From contig WQYB01000006.1 of the NCBI GenBank assembly GCA_009781475.1, positions 1 through 64,000 of the forward strand: a stretch of DNA of 64,000 nt, given 5' to 3'. The stretch comes from Treponema sp. Lineage in GTDB: Bacteria; Spirochaetota; Spirochaetia; Treponematales; Breznakiellaceae. The translations under genes and the position numbers were made by a program. The notes beneath the pieces were generated by a model. The model was not told where the DNA came from, did no database searches, and worked only from the letters and a program-made list of their open reading frames with translations. Positions 17,941-26,984 of this stretch are shown in pieces. How positions within the stretch are numbered: the stretch's first letter is position 1; each line of letters begins with the position of its first letter.

Positions 17941-17993
17941 ATATATAACATCGGCATAATTAGAATAAGGTATTAGGAGCCAAAAACCGCCTA

Positions 17994-18022
17994 TTGACAG
18001 AAGCCATGATTTTTGATAAAAA
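17994..18022 (+). promoter_or_regulatory. Candidate promoter for tRNA-Leu
   Basis: Perfect TTGACA (17994-17999), 17-bp spacer, weak TAAAAA (18017-18022), about 21 bases ahead of the tRNA. Confidence 0.4.
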
Positions 18023-18043
18023 GACAAAAGTTACACGGTAAAT

Positions 18044-18125
18044 GCGGCCTTGGTGGAACTGGTAGACACGCTAGCTTGAGGTGCTAGTGCCGAGAGGTAT
18101 GGAAGTTCGAGTCTTCTAGGCCGCA
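18044..18125 (+). tRNA. tRNA-Leu (anticodon GAG)
   Basis: Cloverleaf with acceptor GCGGCCT/AGGCCGC, anticodon stem CTAGC/GCTAG and loop TTGAGGT (anticodon GAG), a long class II variable arm (GTGCCGAGAGGTAT) and T arm GGAAG-TTCGAGT-CTTCT. Discriminator A, no encoded CCA. A second copy of its 3' end lies 38 bp downstream. Confidence 0.94.
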
Positions 18126-18163
18126 ATACTAAGGTTTAAAATAAAGTCAGGATGTGAGGCATC

Positions 18164-18189
18164 GGAAGCTTCGAGTCTTCTAGGCCGCA
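18164..18189 (+). repeat. Duplicated 3' end of tRNA-Leu
   Basis: These 26 bases repeat the last 25 bases of the tRNA-Leu gene (18101-18125), covering the T arm and acceptor 3' strand, with one inserted C. The copy has no 5' half and cannot form a tRNA. It looks like a scar of recombination or of an integration event at the tRNA 3' end. Confidence 0.85.
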
Positions 18190-18245
18190 GATTTCTAATT
18201 ATTTATTAATATTTTTTCTATATTCCTCAAAATTCATCAAAAATA

Positions 18246-18274
18246 TTGACAGAATTTGAGAATAAGTGTATTAT
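18246..18274 (+). promoter_or_regulatory. Strong promoter for the MCP-Hpt-kinase operon
   Basis: Perfect TTGACA (18246-18251), 17-bp spacer, TATTAT (18269-18274). The resulting leader of about 80 bases ends in AAGGTGAG before the ATG at 18361. Confidence 0.7.
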
Positions 18275-18360
18275 TTTAAAGGTTCTAAGGCGATTATTTG
18301 ACAATTATACCTTATAATTAGAGAGGACACAATAATTCCAAAACAAAAGGTGAGAAAAAT

Positions 18361-20961
18361 ATGAAAATGAAAATTAATATGAAACTCGAAATTGTAATGA
18401 TTGTATTGAGTATTTTTTGCATAGGTGCTATTGGAATAACATTATTAACAATTTCAAGAACAAATTTAACTGATCTTTCAGAAAGTTATACTTACAGTAA
18501 GGCTCATGATTCCGGTTTACAGGTAGAAATGTTCCTGGAATCACATTGGGAAATAGTAAAAGCCATGAGCACTGTTTTAGAATTATATGAAAATATTGGT
18601 GTATCTTACAGGCGTGAATTTTTAAACACAACATTACAAGCCATACTGGCAGATAACCCTGATATGCTTGCAGCCTGGACATGCTGGGAACCTAATGTCC
18701 TTGAAGGCAATGATATTGAATATGCAAATGTGCAAGGTAGTTATCCGGACGGACGTTTTGCTCCGTTCTGGTTTCGATTGGGCAATAGAATTGATTTAGA
18801 TCTTTTAGTCGATTTTGAAAAACCTGTAGACGGCGATTATTACCTGCTTGCAAGAAATTCCGGTCAAATGCAGCTTTTGGAACCTTATTATTATGATGTA
18901 GGCGGCAGAAGTATATTGATTACATCAATTGCTGCTCCCATTAAAGCAAGAAACGGAAGAGTGATTGGTGTTGTCGGAATTGATATAAGTGTTGAAAAAA
19001 TACAGGAAATTTCCCAGGCAAATAAACCTTATGATGATGCACTTTCATTTGTATCCAGTAATAGCGGTATTATTGTAGGACATTATGAAACAGATCGTAT
19101 TGGTAAAAATGTTATAGATACTGAAGGTGATATTGCAGGAATTCATTTAAATGATTTATCAACATTCATAAAAAACGGTGAACAGCGTTCATTCATTAAT
19201 TATTACAGACGGCTTAGAACAGATACAAAAGTAATTACAATTCCTATTGAAGTCGGATCTTCCAATTCACCATGGAGTTATGTCACAGGTGTAATGATGG
19301 ATACTGTATTAAAACCAGTTAATGAAATGATGTGGTATTCAGGCGGAATCGCACTTGGAATATTGGTAGCAGTTTTTTTAATAGCATTTGTCCTTTCACG
19401 AACTATCAGTAAACCCCTTGTCGAACTGGCGGATACTTTAAAAGATATAGCGGAAGGTGAAGGGGATTTAACACACGAAGTAAATATAAAATCAAAGGAT
19501 GAAATTGGAGATGTAGCTTTATACTTTAATGAAACTCTGGAAAAAATCAGAGGTATGGTAGGCATAATTAAAAATAAAGTAAACGCTCTTACAAATACAG
19601 GTCATGAACTTTCCGTTAACATGGAAAAGACTTCTAAATCAGTTAATGATATAGCTGAAAACTTTAAAGAAATTCAGGCGATAGAAGAAAAACAGCATAA
19701 AAGTTCTGCAGAAGTTCATAAATCCCTTGAAAATATTAAATCGAATATCGATTTCCAGACAAAACTTACAGAAGAACAGTCTGACAGCGTAAATACATCA
19801 TCTTCGGCAATCGAAGAAATGACAGCTAACATTCATTCGGTTAACCAGTCGCTTATAGAAAACGCGAAACACGTAGAAGCTCTTTCCGAAGCGTCTGAAT
19901 ACGGAAGAACATCGCTTCAGGGAGTTGTTCAGAAAATTCTTGATATCGCCAAAGATTCAGAAGGTCTTTTGGAAATCAACTCCGTTATGGATAATATCGC
20001 GGCGCAAACAAATCTTCTTTCGATGAATGCCGCGATCGAAGCCGCACACGCCGGTGAAGCCGGAAAAGGATTCGCGGTTGTCGCCGATGAAATAAGAAAA
20101 CTTGCAGAATCATCAGGAAGGCAGTCAAAAACAACAGCAAGCATGCTGAAAAAAATTAAAACTTCGATCGACAGCATCACAAAATCATCAGACGAAGTAC
20201 TTTCGCGTTTCGGAGCAATTGACGACGGTGTAAAAACAGTTAATGAACACGAATTAAATATCCGCCATGCGATGGAAGAGCAGTCTGTCGGCGGACAACA
20301 AATTCTTGAATCCATTGCCCGCTTAAAAGAAATTACCGTTTCCGTTAAAAAAGGCTCGGAAAACATGAATGACTCCGGTAATGATTTAATAAGAGAAACA
20401 GATGCTTTTATCAAGCTAAGTAATGACGCCATTCAAGGTATGAATACAATTGTTAACGGCGCTTTAAAAGAAATTAAAGTTGCAATTTCACATGTAACTG
20501 AAATGAGTGATGAAAACAACAGAAACTTTAACGATCTTAAGAGTGAAACAACAAAGTTTAAAGTTACAACAGGAAATGAAAAGACAGGTATCCTTGTTAT
20601 CGATGATGATGTTAACCATCTTACAATGACAAAGAATTTCCTTGAGAATGATTACGATGTTACAACAGCGGAATCCTGCGATGATGCTTTAAGAATGCTT
20701 TATCACGGTTTGGATCCTGCGTTTGTATTACTCGATCTTATGATGCCGGAAGTTGACGGTTGGGAAACATTTGAAAGATTAAAAAGGCTTACTAACTTAC
20801 ACCATGTTCAAATCGCTATATTTACATCGTCTGATGATCCTGCGGACTTGAATAAAGCAAGACAAATGGGAGCTGCCGATTACATTAGAAAACCATGTAA
20901 GAAGAGCGAGCTATTGGAAAAAATTGAACGTATACTTAGAGGCGAAAAGACTTCTATATAA
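18361..20961 (+). CDS. Methyl-accepting chemotaxis protein fused to a receiver domain
   Basis: Transmembrane chemoreceptor, 866 residues. Order: TM1 (about 8-30), dCache-type extracytoplasmic sensor (35-320), TM2 (327-350), HAMP (350-402), signalling coiled coil (about 420-715) and a C-terminal CheY-like receiver (742-866). The tip sequence is [21 protein letters not shown] (about 557). The receiver has the acidic pair in VIDDDVN and the phosphoacceptor Asp792 in [11 protein letters not shown], then the conserved Thr/Ser and Lys (YIRKP). A receiver on an MCP is uncommon; it suggests phosphoryl input from the Hpt and hybrid kinase encoded next. The tip region has visibly higher GC than the rest of the gene. 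Confidence 0.93.
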   Translation: MKMKINMKLEIVMIVLSIFCIGAIGITLLTISRTNLTDLSESYTYSKAHDSGLQVEMFLESHWEIVKAMSTVLELYENIGVSYRREFLNTTLQAILADNPDMLAAWTCWEPNVLEGNDIEYANVQGSYPDGRFAPFWFRLGNRIDLDLLVDFEKPVDGDYYLLARNSGQMQLLEPYYYDVGGRSILITSIAAPIKARNGRVIGVVGIDISVEKIQEISQANKPYDDALSFVSSNSGIIVGHYETDRIGKNVIDTEGDIAGIHLNDLSTFIKNGEQRSFINYYRRLRTDTKVITIPIEVGSSNSPWSYVTGVMMDTVLKPVNEMMWYSGGIALGILVAVFLIAFVLSRTISKPLVELADTLKDIAEGEGDLTHEVNIKSKDEIGDVALYFNETLEKIRGMVGIIKNKVNALTNTGHELSVNMEKTSKSVNDIAENFKEIQAIEEKQHKSSAEVHKSLENIKSNIDFQTKLTEEQSDSVNTSSSAIEEMTANIHSVNQSLIENAKHVEALSEASEYGRTSLQGVVQKILDIAKDSEGLLEINSVMDNIAAQTNLLSMNAAIEAAHAGEAGKGFAVVADEIRKLAESSGRQSKTTASMLKKIKTSIDSITKSSDEVLSRFGAIDDGVKTVNEHELNIRHAMEEQSVGGQQILESIARLKEITVSVKKGSENMNDSGNDLIRETDAFIKLSNDAIQGMNTIVNGALKEIKVAISHVTEMSDENNRNFNDLKSETTKFKVTTGNEKTGILVIDDDVNHLTMTKNFLENDYDVTTAESCDDALRMLYHGLDPAFVLLDLMMPEVDGWETFERLKRLTNLHHVQIAIFTSSDDPADLNKARQMGAADYIRKPCKKSELLEKIERILRGEKTSI

Positions 20962-20976
20962 GTTATAGGAAATAAG

Positions 20977-21342
20977 ATGAGTGATAAAAAAATTGAAATT
21001 CCTGGTGTGAATGCCGAATACGGACTTGGTCTTTGTGATGATGATCAAGAAATTTATTTGAGCTCTTTACGGCTTTATTCAAAAAATATCCCCGGTACGC
21101 TGGAAAAAATGAAAACCGTTTGTGAAAATACAATAAAAGATTATACAGTATGTGTTCACGGCATTAAAGGAATGAGCGAATACATCGGCGCTTTAGACAT
21201 AAAAATGGCGGCAAAAGATTTGGAAGAAAAAGCAAAAAACGGTAATTTAGATGCCATATTATCCGAAAATGCAGCGTTTATAAAAAAAGTTGAAAATCTT
21301 TTAAGCTGTATTGGATCATGGCTTGAAAAAAATGACGCATAA
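20977..21342 (+). CDS. Stand-alone Hpt phosphotransfer protein
   Basis: 121-residue helical protein with an Hpt core: CVHGIKGMSEYIGALDIKM, where His61 is the predicted phosphorylated histidine followed by the usual Lys-Gly, and a second helix (AAKDLEEKAKNGN). Hpt proteins shuttle phosphate between receiver domains. It sits 15 bases after the MCP-receiver gene and 17 before a hybrid kinase, so it most likely relays between those receivers; partners are inferred from position. Confidence 0.85.
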   Translation: MSDKKIEIPGVNAEYGLGLCDDDQEIYLSSLRLYSKNIPGTLEKMKTVCENTIKDYTVCVHGIKGMSEYIGALDIKMAAKDLEEKAKNGNLDAILSENAAFIKKVENLLSCIGSWLEKNDA

Positions 21343-21359
21343 CCATTTAAGGTAATAAA

Positions 21360-23885
21360 ATGGATAGTGCCGGTAAAAACAGTGTTCTTGTTGTTGATGA
21401 TGAAAAGTTAAATCTTGAAATACTTAAAAAAATTCTTGAAGTTGATTATAACGTTTTTCTGACAAAAAGCGGACGAAGCGCCATAGAAATGGCAAAAAAA
21501 TATTCACCTGATCTTATTTTACTTGATATTTTAATGCCGGATTTAGACGGATTTGAAGTTCTTTCGGCATTAAAAAGTATGGAGCAAACAGCAGGTATTC
21601 CGGTTATTTTTATAACAGGATTAGACAGCGTTGAATATGAAGAAAAAGGTCTTGATTTAAAAGCCGCAGATTTTATTTATAAACCTTTTAGTGAAAAAAT
21701 TATTAAATTAAGGGTTCGTAACCAAATACAGATATTAAATCAAATTCGTGAACTTACAGAACTGCATGTTGAGCTTGAGTCTGCTGTAAGAGCGGCAGAG
21801 AGTGCAAATCAGGCAAAATCTGAATTCCTTGCGAAGATGAGTCATGAAATCAGAACGCCGTTAAACGCTGTTATTGGAATTTCAGAAATCCAGCTTCAAA
21901 ATGAAACGCTTGCATTTGATGTAAAAGAATCTTTTACAAGAATATTTAATTCAGGCGATTTATTATTGGGAATTATTAATGACATACTGGATATGTCAAA
22001 AATTGAGGTTGGAAAACTTGAACTTTTTCCGCACAAGTATGATCTTGAAAGTTTAATTAACGATACAGTTTTTCTTAATTTAATTAAATATGAAAACAAA
22101 CCAATAGAATTTATTTTAAATATTGATGAAAATGTTCCTGTTGAATTATTCGGTGACGATCTTCGCATAAAACAAATAATAAATAATCTTTTATCCAACG
22201 CTTTTAAATATACAGATCAGGGTAAAGTGGAACTATGTGTCTATACAGAAGAAAAAACTGATGAATCTGTAAAACTTGTATTAAAAGTTATTGATACAGG
22301 GCAGGGCATGACAGAAGAACAAGTAAGTAAGCTGTTTGACGATTATTCCAGATTTAATTCAGCTACCAATAGAACTACAGAAGGTACTGGGCTTGGAATG
22401 AGCATTGCCAGAAATTTAATTATTATGATGAATGGAGATATACATGCTCAAAGTGAATTTGGCAAAGGATCTGTTTTTACAGTCCGTCTTCCTCAAGGTT
22501 ATACAGACGCGCCTCCATTCGGAAAAGAAGCTGTAGCAAAGCTGCGTCAATTCCGTGTTAATTTTGAAGCTAAAAATAAAAAAATAAGTATTACAAGAAA
22601 TCCGATACCTTTCGGCAAAGTTTTGGTAGTTGATGATATAGAAATGAATCTTTATGTTGCAAAATCAATGCTTTCACCTTACGGATTACAAATTGATACA
22701 GCGGCAAGCGGTCAGGAATCTATTGAAAAAATAAAAGAAACATGTGCAAGCGGCAGCAAATACGATATTATTTTTATGGATCATATGATGCCTGTTATGG
22801 ATGGCGTAGAAACAACAGTTCTTATACGATCATGGGAAGAAGATAGTTTAAAAGAAGGTTTAATTAATAAAAAACATCCGATAATAGCGTTAACAGCTAA
22901 CGCTATTCAAGGCGTAAAAGAAATGTTTTTGGAAAATGGCTTTGATGATTTTATATCAAAACCTATAGCGATAAATGAATTGGACAGAGTTATAAAAGAC
23001 TGGATGCTGCCGGAAAAAATAGGTAATAATATTGAAACAGACAAAAGTTCAGTTTCAAATTCAGACAGTAAATACGATTCATTACTTGATGATATAAGTA
23101 AAATTGCAGGATTAGATATTGAAATTGGTATAAATCAGCTTGTCGGAAATAAAGAAGCCTATGTTAATACATTGGAAATATTTAATAATAAACTGTCAGC
23201 AGAATGCAGCAATATGACTTCTTCGTTAGATACAAAAGATACAAGAAATTTTTCTATTTCCGTTCATGCAATGAAATCCATGCTGGCAATTATTGGTGAG
23301 CTTGATTTATCAAAAAAAGCGCTGGAACTGGAATCAGCTTCCAAAAACAATGAAATTGATTATTGTACAGAAAATTTTCCTTCTTTTAAAGAAAAACTTT
23401 TAACACTAAATAATAATTTAACTTCGATATTTAATGATAAAAAAGCAGTAATTAATCAAAATAAATCTGAAGTAACAAATACAGAAAAAAAAGATACCGG
23501 TAATGAAATATATAAAAATAAAAAAGTACTGGTAGTTGATGATATGGATATGATTTTATTTGTTGTAAAAGAAAAACTCAGCCGTTTTGGACTGGATGTA
23601 GATACAGCGTTAAGCGGTTTTGAAGCGATAGATAAAATTAAAAATAATGTATATGACCTTGTTTTTATGGATCACTTAATGCCGGAAATGGACGGAATTG
23701 AAACTGTACGGAAAATCAGAAAAATGGAAGATAATAAATCAAAAAAAAGAATTCCAATTATAGCATTAACTGCCAATGATATTTATAATGCTAAAGAAAC
23801 ATTCCTTGCAAATAAATTTGACGGTTTTCTTGCAAAACCTGTTATAAAACAGGAACTGGAAAAAATATTGGAAGAATGGCTATAA
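21360..23885 (+). CDS. Hybrid histidine kinase REC-HisKA-HATPase-REC-Hpt-REC
   Basis: Cytosolic five-module phosphorelay protein of 841 residues without membrane segments. REC1 (1-125, Asp56 in [13 protein letters not shown]), HisKA with His162 in [10 protein letters not shown], HATPase (about 265-380; [13 protein letters not shown]), REC2 (about 418-545, Asp474 in [11 protein letters not shown]), an Hpt-like helical domain (about 580-690, His636 in SVHAMKSM) and REC3 (720-841, Asp771 in [11 protein letters not shown]). An N-terminal receiver means the kinase is itself controlled by phosphorylation, plausibly by the preceding Hpt. No DNA-binding output is fused, so the output is presumably protein-level, perhaps through the MCP receiver. 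Confidence 0.93.
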   Translation: MDSAGKNSVLVVDDEKLNLEILKKILEVDYNVFLTKSGRSAIEMAKKYSPDLILLDILMPDLDGFEVLSALKSMEQTAGIPVIFITGLDSVEYEEKGLDLKAADFIYKPFSEKIIKLRVRNQIQILNQIRELTELHVELESAVRAAESANQAKSEFLAKMSHEIRTPLNAVIGISEIQLQNETLAFDVKESFTRIFNSGDLLLGIINDILDMSKIEVGKLELFPHKYDLESLINDTVFLNLIKYENKPIEFILNIDENVPVELFGDDLRIKQIINNLLSNAFKYTDQGKVELCVYTEEKTDESVKLVLKVIDTGQGMTEEQVSKLFDDYSRFNSATNRTTEGTGLGMSIARNLIIMMNGDIHAQSEFGKGSVFTVRLPQGYTDAPPFGKEAVAKLRQFRVNFEAKNKKISITRNPIPFGKVLVVDDIEMNLYVAKSMLSPYGLQIDTAASGQESIEKIKETCASGSKYDIIFMDHMMPVMDGVETTVLIRSWEEDSLKEGLINKKHPIIALTANAIQGVKEMFLENGFDDFISKPIAINELDRVIKDWMLPEKIGNNIETDKSSVSNSDSKYDSLLDDISKIAGLDIEIGINQLVGNKEAYVNTLEIFNNKLSAECSNMTSSLDTKDTRNFSISVHAMKSMLAIIGELDLSKKALELESASKNNEIDYCTENFPSFKEKLLTLNNNLTSIFNDKKAVINQNKSEVTNTEKKDTGNEIYKNKKVLVVDDMDMILFVVKEKLSRFGLDVDTALSGFEAIDKIKNNVYDLVFMDHLMPEMDGIETVRKIRKMEDNKSKKRIPIIALTANDIYNAKETFLANKFDGFLAKPVIKQELEKILEEWL

Positions 23886-23913
23886 TATACAAAAATAACT
23901 TATATGAGGGATT

Positions 23914-25548
23914 ATGAAAAAAAGAGCTTTAATCAGTGTTTTTTATAAAGAAGGTATCCTGGAACTAGTTTCATTTTTAAATGATGCAGGATGGGAAATT
24001 ATATCAACAGGCGGCACGTCAAAATATTTAAATGAAAATAATATTCCTGTTACGGATATTTCTTCGGTTACAGGTTTTCCTGAATGCCTCGATGGAAGAG
24101 TAAAAACACTTCATCCTGCTGTTCACGCAGGTATTTTGGCACGCCGTAATGTAAAAAATCATATTGATACCTTAAATGAACTTAATCTTGGCACTATCGA
24201 TCTTGTTTGTGTTAATTTATATCCTTTCTTTGAAAAAGTACAAGCATGTCTTTCTGTTGATGATACAATAGAGTTTATTGATATTGGCGGACCTGGAATG
24301 CTTCGTTCCGCCGCAAAAAATCATAACGATGTTATAGTTCTTACAGACCCTGCAGATTACAGCGAAACAATTGAAGGTCTTAAATCAGGCAATTTATCTA
24401 TTGAATTTAAAAGAAAACTTGCAGGCAAAGTTTTTAATTTAACATCAGCTTATGACGGAGCAATTGCACGTTATTTGTTAGACGAAGAATATCCGCAGTA
24501 TTTGTCTCTTTCAGTAAAAAAAGGACAGCAATTGCGTTATGGTGAAAACGCTCATCAGTCTGCTATGCTTTATCTTAATACCGATAAACCCGGAGTAATT
24601 GGAAGTATGCAGCAGCTTCACGGCAAGGAAATGGGATACAATAATATTAAAGACCTGGACATTGCCTGGAAAACAGTTTGCGCTTTCGGACTTCCTTGCG
24701 ATGGAACAAAAGCGGCAGGTGAAGACGAATTAAAAAAACTGGGAATCGATTCGGGCAGCAATAACATTTGCTGTGTTGCTGTAAAGCATAATACCCCATG
24801 CGGAATAGCGGCTGCAGGCAGCTTGTTTGATGCTTATAATAAAGTTTTTGCATGTGATCCGGTTTCGATTTTCGGCGGTATAATTGCGTGTAATACAAAT
24901 GTTAATGCAAAAACAGCTTTAAAACTTGGTGAATTATTTTTAGAGGTAGTAGCCGCACCGGGTTTTGATGATGATGCTTTGGAAATTTTAAAAAAGAAAA
25001 AAAATCTTCGTATTATTAAATTGGATAAAGCGCCGAAAGAAATACATGAGTATACCGCAATAGACGGCGGTCTTTTAATACAGCAGTGCGACAGAACTCT
25101 TTTGGAAAAATGGGATGTAGTAACAAAAGAAAAACCGCAAAAGCAGGATATACCTGATATGATTTTCGGCATGAGAGCCGTAACATTTGTAAAATCAAAT
25201 GCAATTATGATAATAAAAGAACAATCAGCAACAGGTATCGGCGGCGGACAGGTTAACCGTATATGGCCTGCAAAACAATCACTCGAACGAAGTACTGCTA
25301 TTTTAAAAGCTGCATCAGAAGAAACAGCTGATACAGGGGGTAGCCCATGGAAAGACAGTTTTGCCGCAAGAGTTTTAGCTTCCGACGCTTTTTTTCCGTT
25401 TGCTGATATTGTAGAAGCTGCAGCAAATGCCGGGATAAAAGCGATAATACAGCCGGGCGGATCAATGAACGATAATCTTTCGATTGAGGCTTGTGATAAA
25501 CATGGAATAGCAATGGTATTTACAGGAACAAGGCATTTTAAACATTAA
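23914..25548 (+). CDS. purH: Bifunctional AICAR transformylase/IMP cyclohydrolase
   Basis: Catalyses the last two steps of IMP synthesis. The N-terminal MGS-like cyclohydrolase domain (about 1-190) has STGGTSKYL and RVKTLHPAVHAGIL. The transformylase domain has LRYGENAHQSAMLY, KHNTPCGIA with the catalytic Lys-His, and the C-terminal IIQPGGSMNDN. Length 544 is close to the usual 510-530. GAGGG precedes the ATG. It is separate from the other purine genes and on the opposite strand from purL. Confidence 0.95.
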   Translation: MKKRALISVFYKEGILELVSFLNDAGWEIISTGGTSKYLNENNIPVTDISSVTGFPECLDGRVKTLHPAVHAGILARRNVKNHIDTLNELNLGTIDLVCVNLYPFFEKVQACLSVDDTIEFIDIGGPGMLRSAAKNHNDVIVLTDPADYSETIEGLKSGNLSIEFKRKLAGKVFNLTSAYDGAIARYLLDEEYPQYLSLSVKKGQQLRYGENAHQSAMLYLNTDKPGVIGSMQQLHGKEMGYNNIKDLDIAWKTVCAFGLPCDGTKAAGEDELKKLGIDSGSNNICCVAVKHNTPCGIAAAGSLFDAYNKVFACDPVSIFGGIIACNTNVNAKTALKLGELFLEVVAAPGFDDDALEILKKKKNLRIIKLDKAPKEIHEYTAIDGGLLIQQCDRTLLEKWDVVTKEKPQKQDIPDMIFGMRAVTFVKSNAIMIIKEQSATGIGGGQVNRIWPAKQSLERSTAILKAASEETADTGGSPWKDSFAARVLASDAFFPFADIVEAAANAGIKAIIQPGGSMNDNLSIEACDKHGIAMVFTGTRHFKH

Positions 25549-25566
25549 AAGGAATATAAGCATCAA

Positions 25567-26973
25567 ATGAAAATCAAAATTTTACCGGCTGTTATTTTAT
25601 GTTTGATATTATTATTTTCAAATATTCAACCTCTTTTTTCAGATGATAATGAAACGGGAGTTACAATTAAAGACGGGCTTATTGCCGGTGCAGAAGTTTT
25701 ACTTAGTAATGCAGTTGTTATGACATTTAATATTGTAGCCAATAAACTTCAAGGCGGCTTTGACTGGGCTCAGCCGAATTTAGATTCAATTAAATTTAAT
25801 TTAACAACTCCCTGGCAGTGGGAAACTGATGACGGGTATTTAGTTAATCAGATAGGACACCCGTATCAAGGTTCTGTTTATTTTAACGCAGGAAGAGTTA
25901 ACGGATTTTCTTTTTACCAATCATTTTTTTTCAGCGCTTTTGGAAGCGCAACATGGGAAGTATTTTTTGAAAATCCTCATGCTTCTATTAACGATTTTAT
26001 TACAACTGTTCCTAGTTCAATGTCTGTAGGTGAAATATTATTCAGATTGTATATAGAGGCTTATAATTCCGGCGTTCCTGCATTTTTTGCTTTTTTTATA
26101 AATCCAATGGCTGGTTTTCACAGATTGGTAACAGGCTGGCAGCCGCAGAGTTATGAAAGCAATATTTACGAACTTAAAACTTATATTGGAATGGGATATA
26201 CACAAATAGATTCTTCAGCAATTAACCCCAATAATGAATTATTTTCTTTTGATGGATTTTATGCCGACTTGGGATTTATGGTCATTTATGGAAATCCTTT
26301 TGAACAGGAAAGCAAAACACCATACGATCATTTTGAATTTACTGTGTCTGTAGGACTTGATATTGGAAATTACATGGATTTCCGTTTAATTTCTGATGGT
26401 TATCTTTTTTCTTTTTCTCCTGTTTACTCAGATAAAAATAAGATGAGTACCGGTTTATCACTGCATTTGGATGTTGCAGCTCTTGGCAGGCTTGATAATT
26501 TCAAAATGGAACGTCAATCTTCAACAATTAATCAATACAGCAATGCCATTAATTGGACTTTAAAATATCAGCATCAGTTTTCAGATAACATGAAATTCCA
26601 AATAAAGTACCATTGCGGTTTTACATTCTTCGGCGTTTCAATTTTTTATTCGCCTTATATAAATGATGAACTGATTAACTACGGAGCCGGTATTAACAGT
26701 AAATTGTTTTTAAACTTTGAACATAACAAACTTGGAAAACTGGAAACAAGTCTATTTGGTTATTCATTATGGTCATATCCCGGAACATCAGCCATTTCCG
26801 GCGGTTCTGTTTATTGGCTGTTTTTGGATGTTTCATATTCATATTTTATAACAAAACATCTATCTTTATGTGTTAACGGTTCTCTTGCCCAGGAATGGGG
26901 TATGTTCAAAAACTTTCCCGATATTGAAAGAAAAAACAGAGCTGTAAAATTATATGCTGTATGGAATCTATAG
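25567..26973 (+). CDS. DUF3943-like outer-membrane/periplasmic protein
   Basis: 468 residues with a cleavable signal peptide (hydrophobic residues 6-24, cleavage probably after LFS). The conserved block at about residues 75-160 (NQIGHPYQGSVYFNAGR, then ATWEVFFENPHASINDFITT) matches my recollection of DUF3943, whose function is unknown. The rest alternates aromatic and polar residues and ends in VKLYAVWNL, as in outer-membrane beta barrels. It follows purH by 18 bases, likely co-transcribed by chance. Confidence 0.75.
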   Translation: MKIKILPAVILCLILLFSNIQPLFSDDNETGVTIKDGLIAGAEVLLSNAVVMTFNIVANKLQGGFDWAQPNLDSIKFNLTTPWQWETDDGYLVNQIGHPYQGSVYFNAGRVNGFSFYQSFFFSAFGSATWEVFFENPHASINDFITTVPSSMSVGEILFRLYIEAYNSGVPAFFAFFINPMAGFHRLVTGWQPQSYESNIYELKTYIGMGYTQIDSSAINPNNELFSFDGFYADLGFMVIYGNPFEQESKTPYDHFEFTVSVGLDIGNYMDFRLISDGYLFSFSPVYSDKNKMSTGLSLHLDVAALGRLDNFKMERQSSTINQYSNAINWTLKYQHQFSDNMKFQIKYHCGFTFFGVSIFYSPYINDELINYGAGINSKLFLNFEHNKLGKLETSLFGYSLWSYPGTSAISGGSVYWLFLDVSYSYFITKHLSLCVNGSLAQEWGMFKNFPDIERKNRAVKLYAVWNL

Positions 26974-26984
26974 CTTTTTAGTAT

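Noticed and set aside
18126-18360. Hidden small gene between tRNA-Leu and the MCP gene
   Set aside because: Only the tRNA 3' duplicate, the promoter and an untranslated leader were seen; no frame with a ribosome binding site.
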